A stretch of DNA of 64,000 bases from Halocynthiibacter sp. SDUM655004 (GTDB taxonomy: Bacteria > Pseudomonadota > Alphaproteobacteria > Rhodobacterales > Rhodobacteraceae): the NCBI RefSeq assembly GCF_026015885.1, contig NZ_JAPDUG010000002.1, forward strand, positions 496,001-560,000, in the 5' to 3' direction. Shown here one piece after another: positions 46,738 to 55,644 of this stretch; position 1 is the first letter of the stretch; each line of letters starts with the position of its first letter. The notes beneath the pieces were generated by a model. It was not told the DNA's origin, searched no databases, and saw only the letters and a program-made list of their open reading frames with translations. The position numbers and the translations under genes are program-made.

Positions 46738-48168
46738 TTAGAGCCCTTTGGCCTGATAACTGGCGGCAACTTTGTTGATTGAAACCAGATAGGCAGCGGT
46801 TCGCAAATCCTCGATATCGTCTCTGGCATGCCAAACTTCGCGCATAGACTGATAGGCAATACGCATCGTGTCGTCCAAACCAGAGCGAACGAGCTCCAGT
46901 TCATCCGCGCCACGCAAGTACTTGGTTTTAAACTCCGGTGTCATAGACCAAGCATCGCCGAGATAGCGATCAAGTCGCTCCAACTCGTCTATGACCAACT
47001 GGTGCCGCGCCTCTTCTTGGCGGCGTTGCATACGGCCAAAACGGATATGGCTCAGGTTCTTGACCCATTCGAAATACGACACCGTCACACCACCCGCGTT
47101 GGCATACATATCGGGAATGATAACGCAGCCTTTCTTGCGCAGAATCTCATCCGCACCCGCGGTAATCGGACCATTCGCAGCCTCGATTATCAATGGCGCC
47201 TTCACCCTGTCCGCGTTTGTCAGATTGATTACCCCTTCAAGCGCCGCAGGAATAAGCACATCGCACTCCTGCTCAAGCAGTTTCGCGCCTTCGGTTACGA
47301 AAGTGGCGTTCGGATAGCCTTTAACGCCGCCATGGTTGACGATCCATGTCCGGACAGCATCAACATCAAGCCCGCTTTCGTTAAAGAGACCGCCGTCATG
47401 CTCGATAACGCCGGTGATGATCGCACCATCCTCTTCACTCAGGAATTTGGCCGCATGGTATCCAACGTTTCCAAGCCCCTGAACGATGATGCGCTTACCG
47501 TCGAGTTTACCTTCGAGGCCGGCTTTCTTTTTGTCCTCTTCATAGCGGAAGAACTCCTGAAGCGCGTATTGCACACCTCGTCCAGTCGCCTCGACGCGGC
47601 CTGAAATACCACCGGCGTTCAATGGCTTACCCGTCACACAAGCACGCGCATTGATATCCGTGGTGTTCATGCGCGCGTATTGGTCAGCTATCCATGCCAT
47701 CTCGCGCTCACCAGTGCCCATATCCGGCGCGGGAACGTTTTGGCTCGGGTTGATCAAGTCCCGTTTGGCCAGCTCGTAGGCAAATCGACGTGTGATCAAT
47801 TCCAATTCATGCGGTTCGTACTCTCGGGGATTGATGCAAAGCCCCCCTTTTGAACCGCCGAAAGGGGCTTCGACGAGGGCGCATTTATAGGTCATCAATG
47901 CTGCAAGTGCCTCGACCTCATCTTGATTAACACTAATGGCATAGCGAATGCCGCCTTTCACGGGCTCCATGTGCTCGGAATGAACCGAACGGTAGCCAGT
48001 AAATGTCTGAATTTGGCCACGCAAACGCACACCGAATCGGACAGTATAGGTCGCGTTACAGACCCTGATCTTCTGCTCCAGTCCCGGCGGGAGATCCATC
48101 AGCGCAACAGCGCGATTGAACATCAAATCGACAGACTGGCGGAAGGTTGGTTCGTTTGGGACTGACAT
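46738..48168 (-). CDS. Glu/Leu/Phe/Val dehydrogenase (glutamate dehydrogenase)
   Basis: This 476-aa enzyme interconverts glutamate and 2-oxoglutarate plus ammonia, or a branched-chain analogue. The catalytic lysine lies in APFGGSKGGLCINP, the PAPDMGTGEREMAW segment and the nucleotide-binding VQGLGNVGYHAAKF are present. Cofactor preference is not certain. AGGAG precedes ATG 48168. It is transcribed away from the TadG gene across a 392-bp gap. Confidence 0.92.
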   Translation of the reverse strand: MSVPNEPTFRQSVDLMFNRAVALMDLPPGLEQKIRVCNATYTVRFGVRLRGQIQTFTGYRSVHSEHMEPVKGGIRYAISVNQDEVEALAALMTYKCALVEAPFGGSKGGLCINPREYEPHELELITRRFAYELAKRDLINPSQNVPAPDMGTGEREMAWIADQYARMNTTDINARACVTGKPLNAGGISGRVEATGRGVQYALQEFFRYEEDKKKAGLEGKLDGKRIIVQGLGNVGYHAAKFLSEEDGAIITGVIEHDGGLFNESGLDVDAVRTWIVNHGGVKGYPNATFVTEGAKLLEQECDVLIPAALEGVINLTNADRVKAPLIIEAANGPITAGADEILRKKGCVIIPDMYANAGGVTVSYFEWVKNLSHIRFGRMQRRQEEARHQLVIDELERLDRYLGDAWSMTPEFKTKYLRGADELELVRSGLDDTMRIAYQSMREVWHARDDIEDLRTAAYLVSINKVAASYQAKGL

Positions 48169-48560
48169 GCAGAGCTCCTGAAATAGGATTCGAATTAAGA
48201 CTATAATAAGGGGATCAGACTAGGCTTATTTGGACCGGATGAAACCCTGTTAACGCAAACAAAAACCAAGCTTTGCACATTTTTTACTCAGTTTCAAAAC
48301 ATGACTCAATTCAACGAAAAACTTCGAAATTGTTCCGTATTCAGAAACGGTTAACCAATTATTTGACGTTTGGTCATGAATCCGGCAGTGCTCGCGCCCT
48401 AATCACCCAACTTTGCCCCATTCTTGCCACATCAATTGATTATTAACGAACGGTGGCATTCCCAAAATCGGCTGCCGCATGCCCTTCGTGGCGCTGATAT
48501 TAAATTGTGACATTTGAATGAGTTTTAGAGTTCGCTGGGACCATCTGCGGGGTTAGAAAT
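48169..48560. other. Intergenic region between glutamate dehydrogenase and tadG
   Basis: This 392-bp AT-richer stretch must hold the promoters of both divergent genes. A GGTTAACCAATTA segment at about 48349-48361 resembles half of a CtrA-type site (TTAACC), but the match is weak. I see no gene, tRNA or strong hairpin in it. Confidence 0.4.
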
Positions 48561-50327
48561 ATGGAAAATCACACGACACGCGGGAAAGCCGCTAGCAATG
48601 TGACCACCAATGTTATCAAAGCGCCTTTCGCGAGAGCGCTTCGATCGGCGACTCAATTCCGGAGAAACAACGACGGATCTCTGACTCTCTTCTCTATGTT
48701 CATGTTCGTTATCATGTTGCTCGTGTCGGGCATGGCCGTAGATGTCATGCATCTCGAGACCCAGCGGACCCGCGTTCAATACGCTGCCGACCGCGCGATC
48801 CTAGCAGCGGCCAGCCTTGAGCAGGACCTCGATCCAGAACTTGTTGTTCGCAACTATTTTGAGACCAGCGGTCTTGGAAATATCGATCTTGTGATCGACC
48901 ACGAAACAATCAGCTCTGGCGGCCAGCGCAACTATCGCCGTGTGTCGCTCGAAACTGGCGTTTCCATTGACACCAGCTTTATGGGCCTTGTTGGCATCGA
49001 AACCCTTTCCGCACCATCGGCCTCAACTGCGGAAGAGGGCATCACAGACGTTGAAATTTCGCTGGTCGTCGACGTATCCGGCTCGATGGGGTACAATTCC
49101 GCAACCGGCAACACAAAGCTTTACGAACTTCAGCAGGCGGCCAAAGAGTTTGGTTACGCGATGCTGTGTAACCCAACAGACCCTAACAGAGAGCAGTCTT
49201 GTACCGTAGAGAACGGTCGCGTTTCGCTTTCTATTGTCCCTTATGAAGAACAGGTTGATATCGGTTCGGACCTTGCCTCGCAGTTCAACCTTCGCGCAGA
49301 TCACGATTATAATAACTGTGTCGACTTCACCTCTGACGAATTCAGCCAAACAGCTGTAAGCCCCTCAGCGGAGCTTGACCGAGCGGGTCACATCAACCGA
49401 TACAACACAAATCTAAGCAGCAGTAGTTCACGCGTTTGCGACGATGTCTGGGACAACGGGCAGCGAGCGATTCAGCCATTGCTGTCCGACTACAACGATG
49501 TAGATGACTTTATTGACGACCTTTACGCAACCGGCTCAACCTCGATTGACATGGGGATGAAATGGGGCGTTGCGCTACTAGATCCAGCAGCACAACCCGC
49601 AATTTCCGCCCTCACTTCCGGTGACGGAGCCCCGATCGATTCAGAGTACGCCCAGCGCCCATTTGCATATGGAGAGCGTAACGCGTCGAAGGTTATCGTG
49701 CTGATGACAGACGGTAAACATGAAGGTCGTGGACAACTGCGCAGCAGCAAGAAAAGCGGCCCCTCAGTTGTATGGCAGGACAAAACCGAAGGCTTCCTTG
49801 GAATTTACTATTCTCAATATGACGAATGGTATTCCTTCGTGGAAGACGGTTATGGCAACGACAAAAACGTATGGCTGGATTTTGCACCCGGTACTTACGA
49901 ATGGGATTGCTGGAGCTACTGGTCTGGTGGCAGAAAATACAAGGATTGCGGCTATCGGACAGACAAGCCAAAGCTTCAAGACGAAAATGGCGACCTTAAC
50001 AACACCAAGCAGCTCAGCTGGCCCGAAGTTTGGATGATAAAAGGTACAAAGTGGGCTAAGAACTACGGTGCACTTGGTCGGCAGAATGCACACTTTACAG
50101 TGCAGCCTTCTACCCAGGATACAAATCTTTATAATTCCTGTAACGCTGCCAAGGCCGAAGGCATGCTCATCTTTACCATCGGTTTTGAGGTACACTCAGA
50201 TTACCTTGACGTGATGCGCACGTGTGCAAGTACACCAAACCACTTCTTCGATATTGACGGCACCGAGATCTCCTCGACCTTTGCGACAATTGCTAGCCAG
50301 ATCAACAGGTTGCGACTGACACAATGA
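48561..50327 (+). CDS. TadG-like pilus assembly protein with VWA domain
   Basis: This 588-aa protein has an N-terminal membrane segment (~residues 45-62, MFMFVIMLLVSGMAVDVMH) followed by QYAADRAILAAASL, the TadE/TadG pattern. A von Willebrand A domain follows with the MIDAS motif DVSGSMG and VLMTDGKHEG. The large insert is rich in tyrosine, tryptophan and aspartate. It should sit in the inner membrane with the VWA domain outside. Its stop overlaps the next gene (50324-50327). The three genes form one unit; no tad ATPase or prepilin gene is near. Confidence 0.88.
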   Translation: MENHTTRGKAASNVTTNVIKAPFARALRSATQFRRNNDGSLTLFSMFMFVIMLLVSGMAVDVMHLETQRTRVQYAADRAILAAASLEQDLDPELVVRNYFETSGLGNIDLVIDHETISSGGQRNYRRVSLETGVSIDTSFMGLVGIETLSAPSASTAEEGITDVEISLVVDVSGSMGYNSATGNTKLYELQQAAKEFGYAMLCNPTDPNREQSCTVENGRVSLSIVPYEEQVDIGSDLASQFNLRADHDYNNCVDFTSDEFSQTAVSPSAELDRAGHINRYNTNLSSSSSRVCDDVWDNGQRAIQPLLSDYNDVDDFIDDLYATGSTSIDMGMKWGVALLDPAAQPAISALTSGDGAPIDSEYAQRPFAYGERNASKVIVLMTDGKHEGRGQLRSSKKSGPSVVWQDKTEGFLGIYYSQYDEWYSFVEDGYGNDKNVWLDFAPGTYEWDCWSYWSGGRKYKDCGYRTDKPKLQDENGDLNNTKQLSWPEVWMIKGTKWAKNYGALGRQNAHFTVQPSTQDTNLYNSCNAAKAEGMLIFTIGFEVHSDYLDVMRTCASTPNHFFDIDGTEISSTFATIASQINRLRLTQ

Positions 50328-50872
50328 TACGTTTAGGGCACTACATTACCAAGGCATTCCGCCGGTTCCGCAAAAGCGAAACAGGGAACGTTACGATTGA
50401 ATTCGTGATCCTGTTCCCGATGTTCATGTCGCTTTTGCTTGGGTCCATTGAGGTGGGCGTGATTAAGACACGGCAAGTGATGCTAGAGCGCGCTGTGGAC
50501 CTTGCGGTTCGTGACCTGCGCCTTGGAACGTGGAATCCGCCAACACATAACGAACTAAAAGAGCGCATTTGTTCTGAGACCCGCGTTATTCCAGATTGTG
50601 AAGACGTGATGCTGATCGAGCTTCGTCCGGTCAGCACATTGACTTGGGAGCCACTCGGAGCAGCAACAACCTGTGTTGACCGCGCCGAAGAGGTGCAACC
50701 GGTCACGCAGTTTGAAGGTGGCGACCAAAACGAAATGATGTTGGTTCGGGTCTGTGTAATCGTCGATCCGTTCTTTCAATCGTCGGCCTATGGTCTGGAC
50801 CTACCTAAGCACGATCAAGACGGTGGCTATGCGATTGTATCCACCTCTGCTTTTGTGAACGAACCGAACTAG
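50324..50872 (+). CDS. TadE-like pseudopilin
   Basis: This 182-aa protein shows the type IVb pseudopilin start: KSETGNVTIEFVILFPMFMS, with a glycine before the mature N-terminus and glutamate at +5, then a membrane helix and VMLERAVDLAVRDLRLG. The rest is a small periplasmic domain with several cysteines. It is coupled to the TadG-like gene upstream and lies six bases before the second TadE-like gene. Prepilin peptidase processing is expected but its gene is not here. Confidence 0.86.
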   Translation: MIRLGHYITKAFRRFRKSETGNVTIEFVILFPMFMSLLLGSIEVGVIKTRQVMLERAVDLAVRDLRLGTWNPPTHNELKERICSETRVIPDCEDVMLIELRPVSTLTWEPLGAATTCVDRAEEVQPVTQFEGGDQNEMMLVRVCVIVDPFFQSSAYGLDLPKHDQDGGYAIVSTSAFVNEPN

Positions 50873-50878
50873 AACGGG

Positions 50879-51478
50879 ATGAATGGCATGAGTACCCTCA
50901 AAAAATTCACACCCAAGTCGCTCCGACGCTTCGCCAAACGAGACGAAGGATCAATGTCTGTTGAAGCGATCCTTATGTTTCCGCTTCTGACGTGGGCCTA
51001 TGTCGCAACTTTTGCGTTTTTTGATGCCTTTCAGGCCCGCAGTGTAAACCTGAAGGCCACCTTTACTGTTGCCGACATGATCAGTCGCGAACTTAACACC
51101 GTGGACGCTGATTACATTGACGGACTGCTAAAACTCTTCAATTCTCTCGCTGACTCCGCTGACGAAGAAACTTGGCTACGCATCACGTCAATTCGGTGCG
51201 TGTCCGATTGCGACATCGGCGACGAAAACCCGCGCGTCCTGAGCAATGAGTGGTCATATGCAACAGGCTCAACCCCTGCCCTCACTCAGGAAACGTTGAT
51301 GTCATTCGACGGCGCAATTCCTGTTATGCCAGAAGACGACTACGTATTGATGATCGAGACGAATATGTCCTATCAGCCAACATTTAACGTCGGTCTGCCC
51401 GTTCTTGAGATGAACGAGATCGCGGTCACTCGGTCGCGATTTGTGCCGCGTCTATGCTGGGAAAGCTGCAACTCTTAA
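50879..51478 (+). CDS. TadE-like pseudopilin, second copy
   Basis: This 199-aa protein has the same layout as its neighbour: a basic N-terminus, DEGSMSVEAILMFPLLTWA with the pseudopilin motif, then AFFDAFQARSVNLKATFTVAD and a periplasmic domain ending in a cysteine pair region (PRLCWESCNS). ATG 50879 is used; the ATG at 50888 is possible. It ends 21 bp before a convergent gene. Confidence 0.84.
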   Translation: MNGMSTLKKFTPKSLRRFAKRDEGSMSVEAILMFPLLTWAYVATFAFFDAFQARSVNLKATFTVADMISRELNTVDADYIDGLLKLFNSLADSADEETWLRITSIRCVSDCDIGDENPRVLSNEWSYATGSTPALTQETLMSFDGAIPVMPEDDYVLMIETNMSYQPTFNVGLPVLEMNEIAVTRSRFVPRLCWESCNS

Positions 51479-51499
51479 GCTGCAGGTCGTCATCAAAAA

Positions 51500-52012
51500 C
51501 TAATTTTCAGTTTGGTGCCGCGTCGATAAAGCGACGAGCATTTCGGCCATGTTTTTTGTCTGGCTCGCATGAAGCACACCGCCAACCCCTACGCGTTTTC
51601 CAACACGCCACCATAGCCCCGGAGCCCACACACGCGATTGCCGTTCTTTGGTCGAAACCATAAAGCCGTTCGAAGGTTTGAACGCGAATACGCCTCGCTC
51701 TACCGATTTGATGTTATCAATTGCGACCATCAACTTCCCGTCGGAACAATACATCCCCTCTTTGGTAAGCCGGATGGAACAAAGTGTTGCACGGCGAAAC
51801 ATCTCGGCAACTACAAGATCACCAACAGCAACGAGTATTAGAAATGCCAGCCATTTGACATCAGAAGGTGGTGTCGCAGCCGCGATATAGAGAAGTATTG
51901 CTCCAAAGGAATAAAGAACACCGAGGCCGAAATACCGCCGCGCAACAGATGCTTGGATAACCGCAAGCGTTTCATTTGCGTCAACCTGCTCAAGGTTAAG
52001 CGGATCGTTCAT
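51500..52012 (-). CDS. Hypothetical membrane protein, 170 aa
   Basis: This protein has two membrane segments at about residues 27-70 (FGLGVLYSFGAILLYIAAAT, then WLAFLILVAVGDLVVAE). The C-terminal ~95 residues are cytoplasmic and beta-rich (CSIRLTKEGMYCSDGKLMVA, IKSVERGVFAFKPSNGFMVS), which resembles a small PH-like domain. ATG 52012 has AAGAAGGA upstream; a longer frame to 52051 is not needed. Function unknown. The 195-bp gap to the pirin gene is empty of genes. Confidence 0.75.
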   Translation of the reverse strand: MNDPLNLEQVDANETLAVIQASVARRYFGLGVLYSFGAILLYIAAATPPSDVKWLAFLILVAVGDLVVAEMFRRATLCSIRLTKEGMYCSDGKLMVAIDNIKSVERGVFAFKPSNGFMVSTKERQSRVWAPGLWWRVGKRVGVGGVLHASQTKNMAEMLVALSTRHQTEN

Positions 52013-52207
52013 GCCGAAATCCTTCTTCTCGCCTGAATTCGTTTTTCTCACGACGCATGCTCTAGCTTGGTTCCGCGAAGAAGAACAGAGAGAAGCATGT
52101 CACGCCGAGGAGTTCTGCGCGAAAAACCACAAACGCTGTGCAGAAAGTGCAGTTTTCCACAGAGCGGTGAACACTATGTTATGCTCAGATGACAAAGGAG
52201 TACTGTT

Positions 52208-53119
52208 ATGTCTCTTCGACCTATTCTTGATACAACCCAAGCCGTCCCGACTATTGAGGGCGCTGGCGTCCACCTTCACAGGGCTTTCGGCTTTCAGAAC
52301 CCCGATATGCTTGACCCATTCCTGTTGTTTGATGATTTCCGAAACGACGATCCGGAAAAATTCAAAGCAGGATTCCCGTGGCATCCGCACCGTGGGATCG
52401 AAACTATAACCTATGTACTCTCTGGCGCGGTTGAGCACGGTGACAGCCTTGGCAACACCGGCGTACTCGGCGCGGGCGACGTTCAATGGATGACCGCCGG
52501 ATCGGGCATCATGCATCAGGAAATGCCTTCCGAGAACGACGCAGGGCAGATGCATGGCTTCCAACTGTGGGCAAACTTGCCTGGCGATCTCAAGATGACC
52601 GCACCGCGGTATCAGGATGTCAAAGGCAGCGATATACCAGAGATCATTGATGACGATGGCACGCGCGTCAAAATCATCATTGGCGAATTTTGGGGCAAGC
52701 GCGGGCCTGTCGATGGTATTGCCGCCGACCCACAGTATCTGGATATTTTCGTGCCAGCGGGCGTACGTAAAACCTTCAAAGTCGACACCTACAGACGGGC
52801 CTTTGCGTATGTATTCGAAGGTGAGGGAAAGTTTAGCGATGCTTCTAGCCCGACAGGCGTCCTCCTTGAAAAAGAGGTGCGGGGTCAAGAGGTAAATATC
52901 CGCGACATGTCCGGAAACCGCACGCTTGTTCGATTTGGCACGGGCGACGAAATCAGCGTTCAAGCTGGCGAGAAAGGACTGCGGTTTTTGCTGGTATCTG
53001 GCGCGCCGATCCAAGAGCCCGTCGCTTGGCATGGCCCAATCGTGATGAACACGCGCGAAGAATTGCAGCAGGCTTTTTCTGAGTTGCGCAACGGAACATT
53101 CATCCGACCGGCGCATTGA
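52208..53119 (+). CDS. Pirin family protein
   Basis: This 303-aa bicupin protein carries the pirin metal motif in the N-terminal cupin: FPWHPHRGIETITYVLSG with HEHG-like VEHGDS and IMHQEMPS. Members bind Fe(II) and some act as quercetinases or redox-sensitive regulators. It is followed by a terminator and a convergent TetR gene. Confidence 0.93.
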   Translation: MSLRPILDTTQAVPTIEGAGVHLHRAFGFQNPDMLDPFLLFDDFRNDDPEKFKAGFPWHPHRGIETITYVLSGAVEHGDSLGNTGVLGAGDVQWMTAGSGIMHQEMPSENDAGQMHGFQLWANLPGDLKMTAPRYQDVKGSDIPEIIDDDGTRVKIIIGEFWGKRGPVDGIAADPQYLDIFVPAGVRKTFKVDTYRRAFAYVFEGEGKFSDASSPTGVLLEKEVRGQEVNIRDMSGNRTLVRFGTGDEISVQAGEKGLRFLLVSGAPIQEPVAWHGPIVMNTREELQQAFSELRNGTFIRPAH

Positions 53120-53132
53120 TCTAATAACACTT

Positions 53133-53165
53133 GAGGGCGTGCACCGCGCGCCCTCTTTCATTTTA
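53133..53165 (+). terminator. Intrinsic terminator of the pirin gene
   Basis: A 10-bp stem with one G-U pair (GAGGGCGTGC with GCGCGCCCTC, loop ACC) is followed by TTTCATTTT on the plus strand. Confidence 0.8.
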
Positions 53166-53173
53166 AGTGATGG

Positions 53174-53767
53174 CTAAACGCTTGCCCCAACTGCATTCAT
53201 CGCCATTTGGGCATAGATATCAGCCACCTCTTGCTGGCTCATGCGACCATCCGCGCGGTACCATGTATTCACTCCCGTTAGCATTGCGATCAACGCCATT
53301 GTCGCCAGCTTACTATCGGCAACCGTAAATGCGCCCGCTTCCACTCCACGCTTGACGATATCTTCCAAACGCGCCTCATACCGCCGCCGCATTTCTTCGA
53401 TCTTCGTGAAATTTTCCGGCTCTAGATTTCGCAACTCCATATAGGCCACGAAAACAGCTTCGGGGCGTTCTATATGAAATGCGATGTGAAAACGGGCGAA
53501 CGCGTCGAGCTCTGAACTTGGGTCGTCAACGGGAGGAAGTTGTTCGAGCGCTTCGAAAAGCTCATCCATGTGGGATTTCATCAGGTCAAACAGCAGTGAC
53601 TGCTTATCTTGCGTATAAAGATAGAGCGCCCCCGCCTGTACGCCGACCTCTTTTGCGATCTGTCGCATGGAAACCGCTGCATACCCGTGCCGAGCAAACA
53701 GCGTTAGAGCCGCTGTTCGGATGCGTGGGCCGGTTATCTTTGAGTGTGAGCCTGTTTTTCGTGCCAT
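53174..53767 (-). CDS. TetR/AcrR family regulator
   Basis: This 197-aa repressor-type protein has the TetR helix-turn-helix: IRTAALTLFARHGYAAVSMR, QIAKEVGVQAGALYLYTQDK. A helical ligand-binding domain follows. A perfect 7-bp inverted repeat lies 13 bp upstream of its start codon and is the likely operator, so it probably controls itself. The operator resembles fatty-acid-responsive TetR sites, which hints at acyl-CoA sensing; that is inference. Confidence 0.92.
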   Translation of the reverse strand: MARKTGSHSKITGPRIRTAALTLFARHGYAAVSMRQIAKEVGVQAGALYLYTQDKQSLLFDLMKSHMDELFEALEQLPPVDDPSSELDAFARFHIAFHIERPEAVFVAYMELRNLEPENFTKIEEMRRRYEARLEDIVKRGVEAGAFTVADSKLATMALIAMLTGVNTWYRADGRMSQQEVADIYAQMAMNAVGASV

Positions 53768-53779
53768 ACCGGCACATTA

Positions 53780-53797
53780 AATGAACGACTGTTCATT
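53780..53797. promoter_or_regulatory. Likely TetR operator
   Basis: AATGAAC-GACT-GTTCATT is a perfect 7-bp inverted repeat with a 4-bp spacer, typical in size and shape for TetR-family operators. It lies between the TetR gene and the plus-strand lipoprotein/hom genes. Confidence 0.65.
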
Positions 53798-53903
53798 GAA
53801 AAGCACCCACGAGATCACGACAGCAACTTGTATCATTTTCTCCTACTTGCCCAATCACGATACAGCCCTATATTCGGTCTTATTGCTATGTCAGGGGGCC
53901 GCT

Positions 53904-54194
53904 TTGCGCCATTCAATCAGTCTTGGGGTTATTGTTTGCGCTATGCTAAGCGCATGTTCCCCGCCTCCTGTGCCGAAGACGCAATTCTCTGAAGCTGTGG
54001 AAGCCACGGAGTACCCCAGTCTAAAGCCGCTCGGCACGCTGTTGAAAGACGCTGGGGATGTGACAGCAGAGCCTGCTGAAATTGGCGGAACAGACAGCCT
54101 CAGGAACAGAGCAAAACAGATCAGCGGGCCTGTGATTGATCCAAAAACGAAATCAGAGCTTGCTGCGGCAGTTGAGCGACATTCCTCGCTATAG
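53904..54194 (+). CDS. Small lipoprotein with TTG start
   Basis: This 96-aa protein starts at TTG 53904, giving MRHSISLGVIVCAMLSAC, a clean lipoprotein signal with the cysteine at residue 18. AGGGGG lies ten bases upstream. An ATG at 53781 would add 41 residues that look unlike a signal and has no binding site. The mature part is short, polar and proline-rich at its start. It lies 104 bp before hom. Function unknown. Confidence 0.65.
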   Translation: MRHSISLGVIVCAMLSACSPPPVPKTQFSEAVEATEYPSLKPLGTLLKDAGDVTAEPAEIGGTDSLRNRAKQISGPVIDPKTKSELAAAVERHSSL

Positions 54195-54298
54195 CCTCAA
54201 AGCCACATTCGAAAACGGCAACACGCGTTGCAAGTCTGGCGATTCCCCGATAACAGACGCAAAGAAAATCAACATTCTTGCCCTAAGGAACGCTTTCT

Positions 54299-55585
54299 AT
54301 GCTCCCTCCTCTTCGTCTTGGTATCGCTGGCTTGGGCACCGTCGGCGTGGGTGTGGTCAAAATCATTCGCCAGAAAGCAAATCTGCTCGCAGATCGCACG
54401 GGGCGACCGATTGTTATTACCGCGATTTCCGCGAGAACGCGTGACAAGGATCGCGGCGTCCCCCTTACTGATTATGCATGGGAAGACGATCCCGTTGCGC
54501 TCGCTAAACGCGACGATATCGATGTGTTCGTAGAGCTAATGGGCGGAAGCGACGGCCCTGCCAAAGCAGCCACAGAAACGGCACTCGCAAATGGCAAAGA
54601 CGTTGTAACAGCAAACAAAGCACTGCTTGCGCTGCACGGGCAAGCGCTCGCAGAAGCAGCAGAAAGCGCCGATCAAGTGATCCGCTTTGAAGCTGCTGTT
54701 GCAGGCGGTATTCCTGTGGTCAAAGCCCTTACCGAAGGGCTTGCAGGCAATGATATCACGCGCGTGATGGGCGTAATGAACGGCACCTGCAACTATATCC
54801 TAACTCGCATGCAAAGCGCCGGCCTTGCTTATGACGAGGTATTCGAGGAAGCAAACCAGCTTGGCTATCTCGAAGCCGATCCAAATCTTGATGTGGGCGG
54901 CATTGACGCCGGACACAAGCTTGCATTGCTCTCTGCTATCGCATTTGGAACCAAGGTGGATTTCAAAGGTGTCGAGCTTGAAGGCATTCAGCGCATCACC
55001 ATTGACGACATCAACCAAGCCGCTGACATGGGCTATCGGATCAAGCTTCTCGGAGTCGCGCAAATGACTGGTCGCGGCCTCGAACAGCGCATGTCCCCTT
55101 GCCTTGTTCCCGACAGCTCGCCGCTCGGGCAGCTTGAAGGGGGCACAAATATGGTCGTTCTCGAAGGTGATCAGGTCGGCCAAATCGTTCTGCGCGGAGC
55201 AGGTGCGGGCGAAGGCCCAACTGCAAGCGCTGTTATGTCGGATATCATCGATATTGCACGCGGCATTCGCGTACCCACTTTCGGGAAACCGGCAAAAGGC
55301 CTCGCACAAGCGACATCGGCAAAAGCGAGCGCTTCTGCGCCCTATTATCTGCGCTTCCAGCTTTTGGACAAGCCTGGCGCACTGGCAAAGATTGCCGCTT
55401 CGCTCGGACAAGCGGGCATTTCGATCGATAGGATGCGCCAGTATAGCCATGAGGCAGATGCGGCGCCTGTCCTAATCGTGACCCACAAAACAACACGTGA
55501 TGCGCTCGAAGCGGCGCTTGCGGCGTTTGCTGAAACAAATGTATTGGCGGCAGAACCTGTCGCTATTCGCATCGAAGCCGTCTAA
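54299..55585 (+). CDS. hom: Homoserine dehydrogenase
   Basis: This 428-aa enzyme reduces aspartate semialdehyde to homoserine for threonine and methionine. It has the NAD-binding GIAGLGTVGVGVV start, VVTANKALLA, the signature VMNGTCNYILTRM and LGYLEADPNLDVGG, and a C-terminal ACT domain (LDKPGALAKIAASLGQAGIS) for feedback by threonine. AAGGAA precedes the ATG. glpX follows at 59 bp on the same strand. Confidence 0.96.
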   Translation: MLPPLRLGIAGLGTVGVGVVKIIRQKANLLADRTGRPIVITAISARTRDKDRGVPLTDYAWEDDPVALAKRDDIDVFVELMGGSDGPAKAATETALANGKDVVTANKALLALHGQALAEAAESADQVIRFEAAVAGGIPVVKALTEGLAGNDITRVMGVMNGTCNYILTRMQSAGLAYDEVFEEANQLGYLEADPNLDVGGIDAGHKLALLSAIAFGTKVDFKGVELEGIQRITIDDINQAADMGYRIKLLGVAQMTGRGLEQRMSPCLVPDSSPLGQLEGGTNMVVLEGDQVGQIVLRGAGAGEGPTASAVMSDIIDIARGIRVPTFGKPAKGLAQATSAKASASAPYYLRFQLLDKPGALAKIAASLGQAGISIDRMRQYSHEADAAPVLIVTHKTTRDALEAALAAFAETNVLAAEPVAIRIEAV

Positions 55586-55644
55586 ACTAGGTTATATTGG
55601 CCCATAACCTGTTTTGACCCCAGTAATAGAGAGCACTGTAATAT

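Noticed and set aside
46828-47604. 258-residue open frame opposite the glutamate dehydrogenase gene
   Set aside because: Antisense shadow of a conserved enzyme; no signal or domain.
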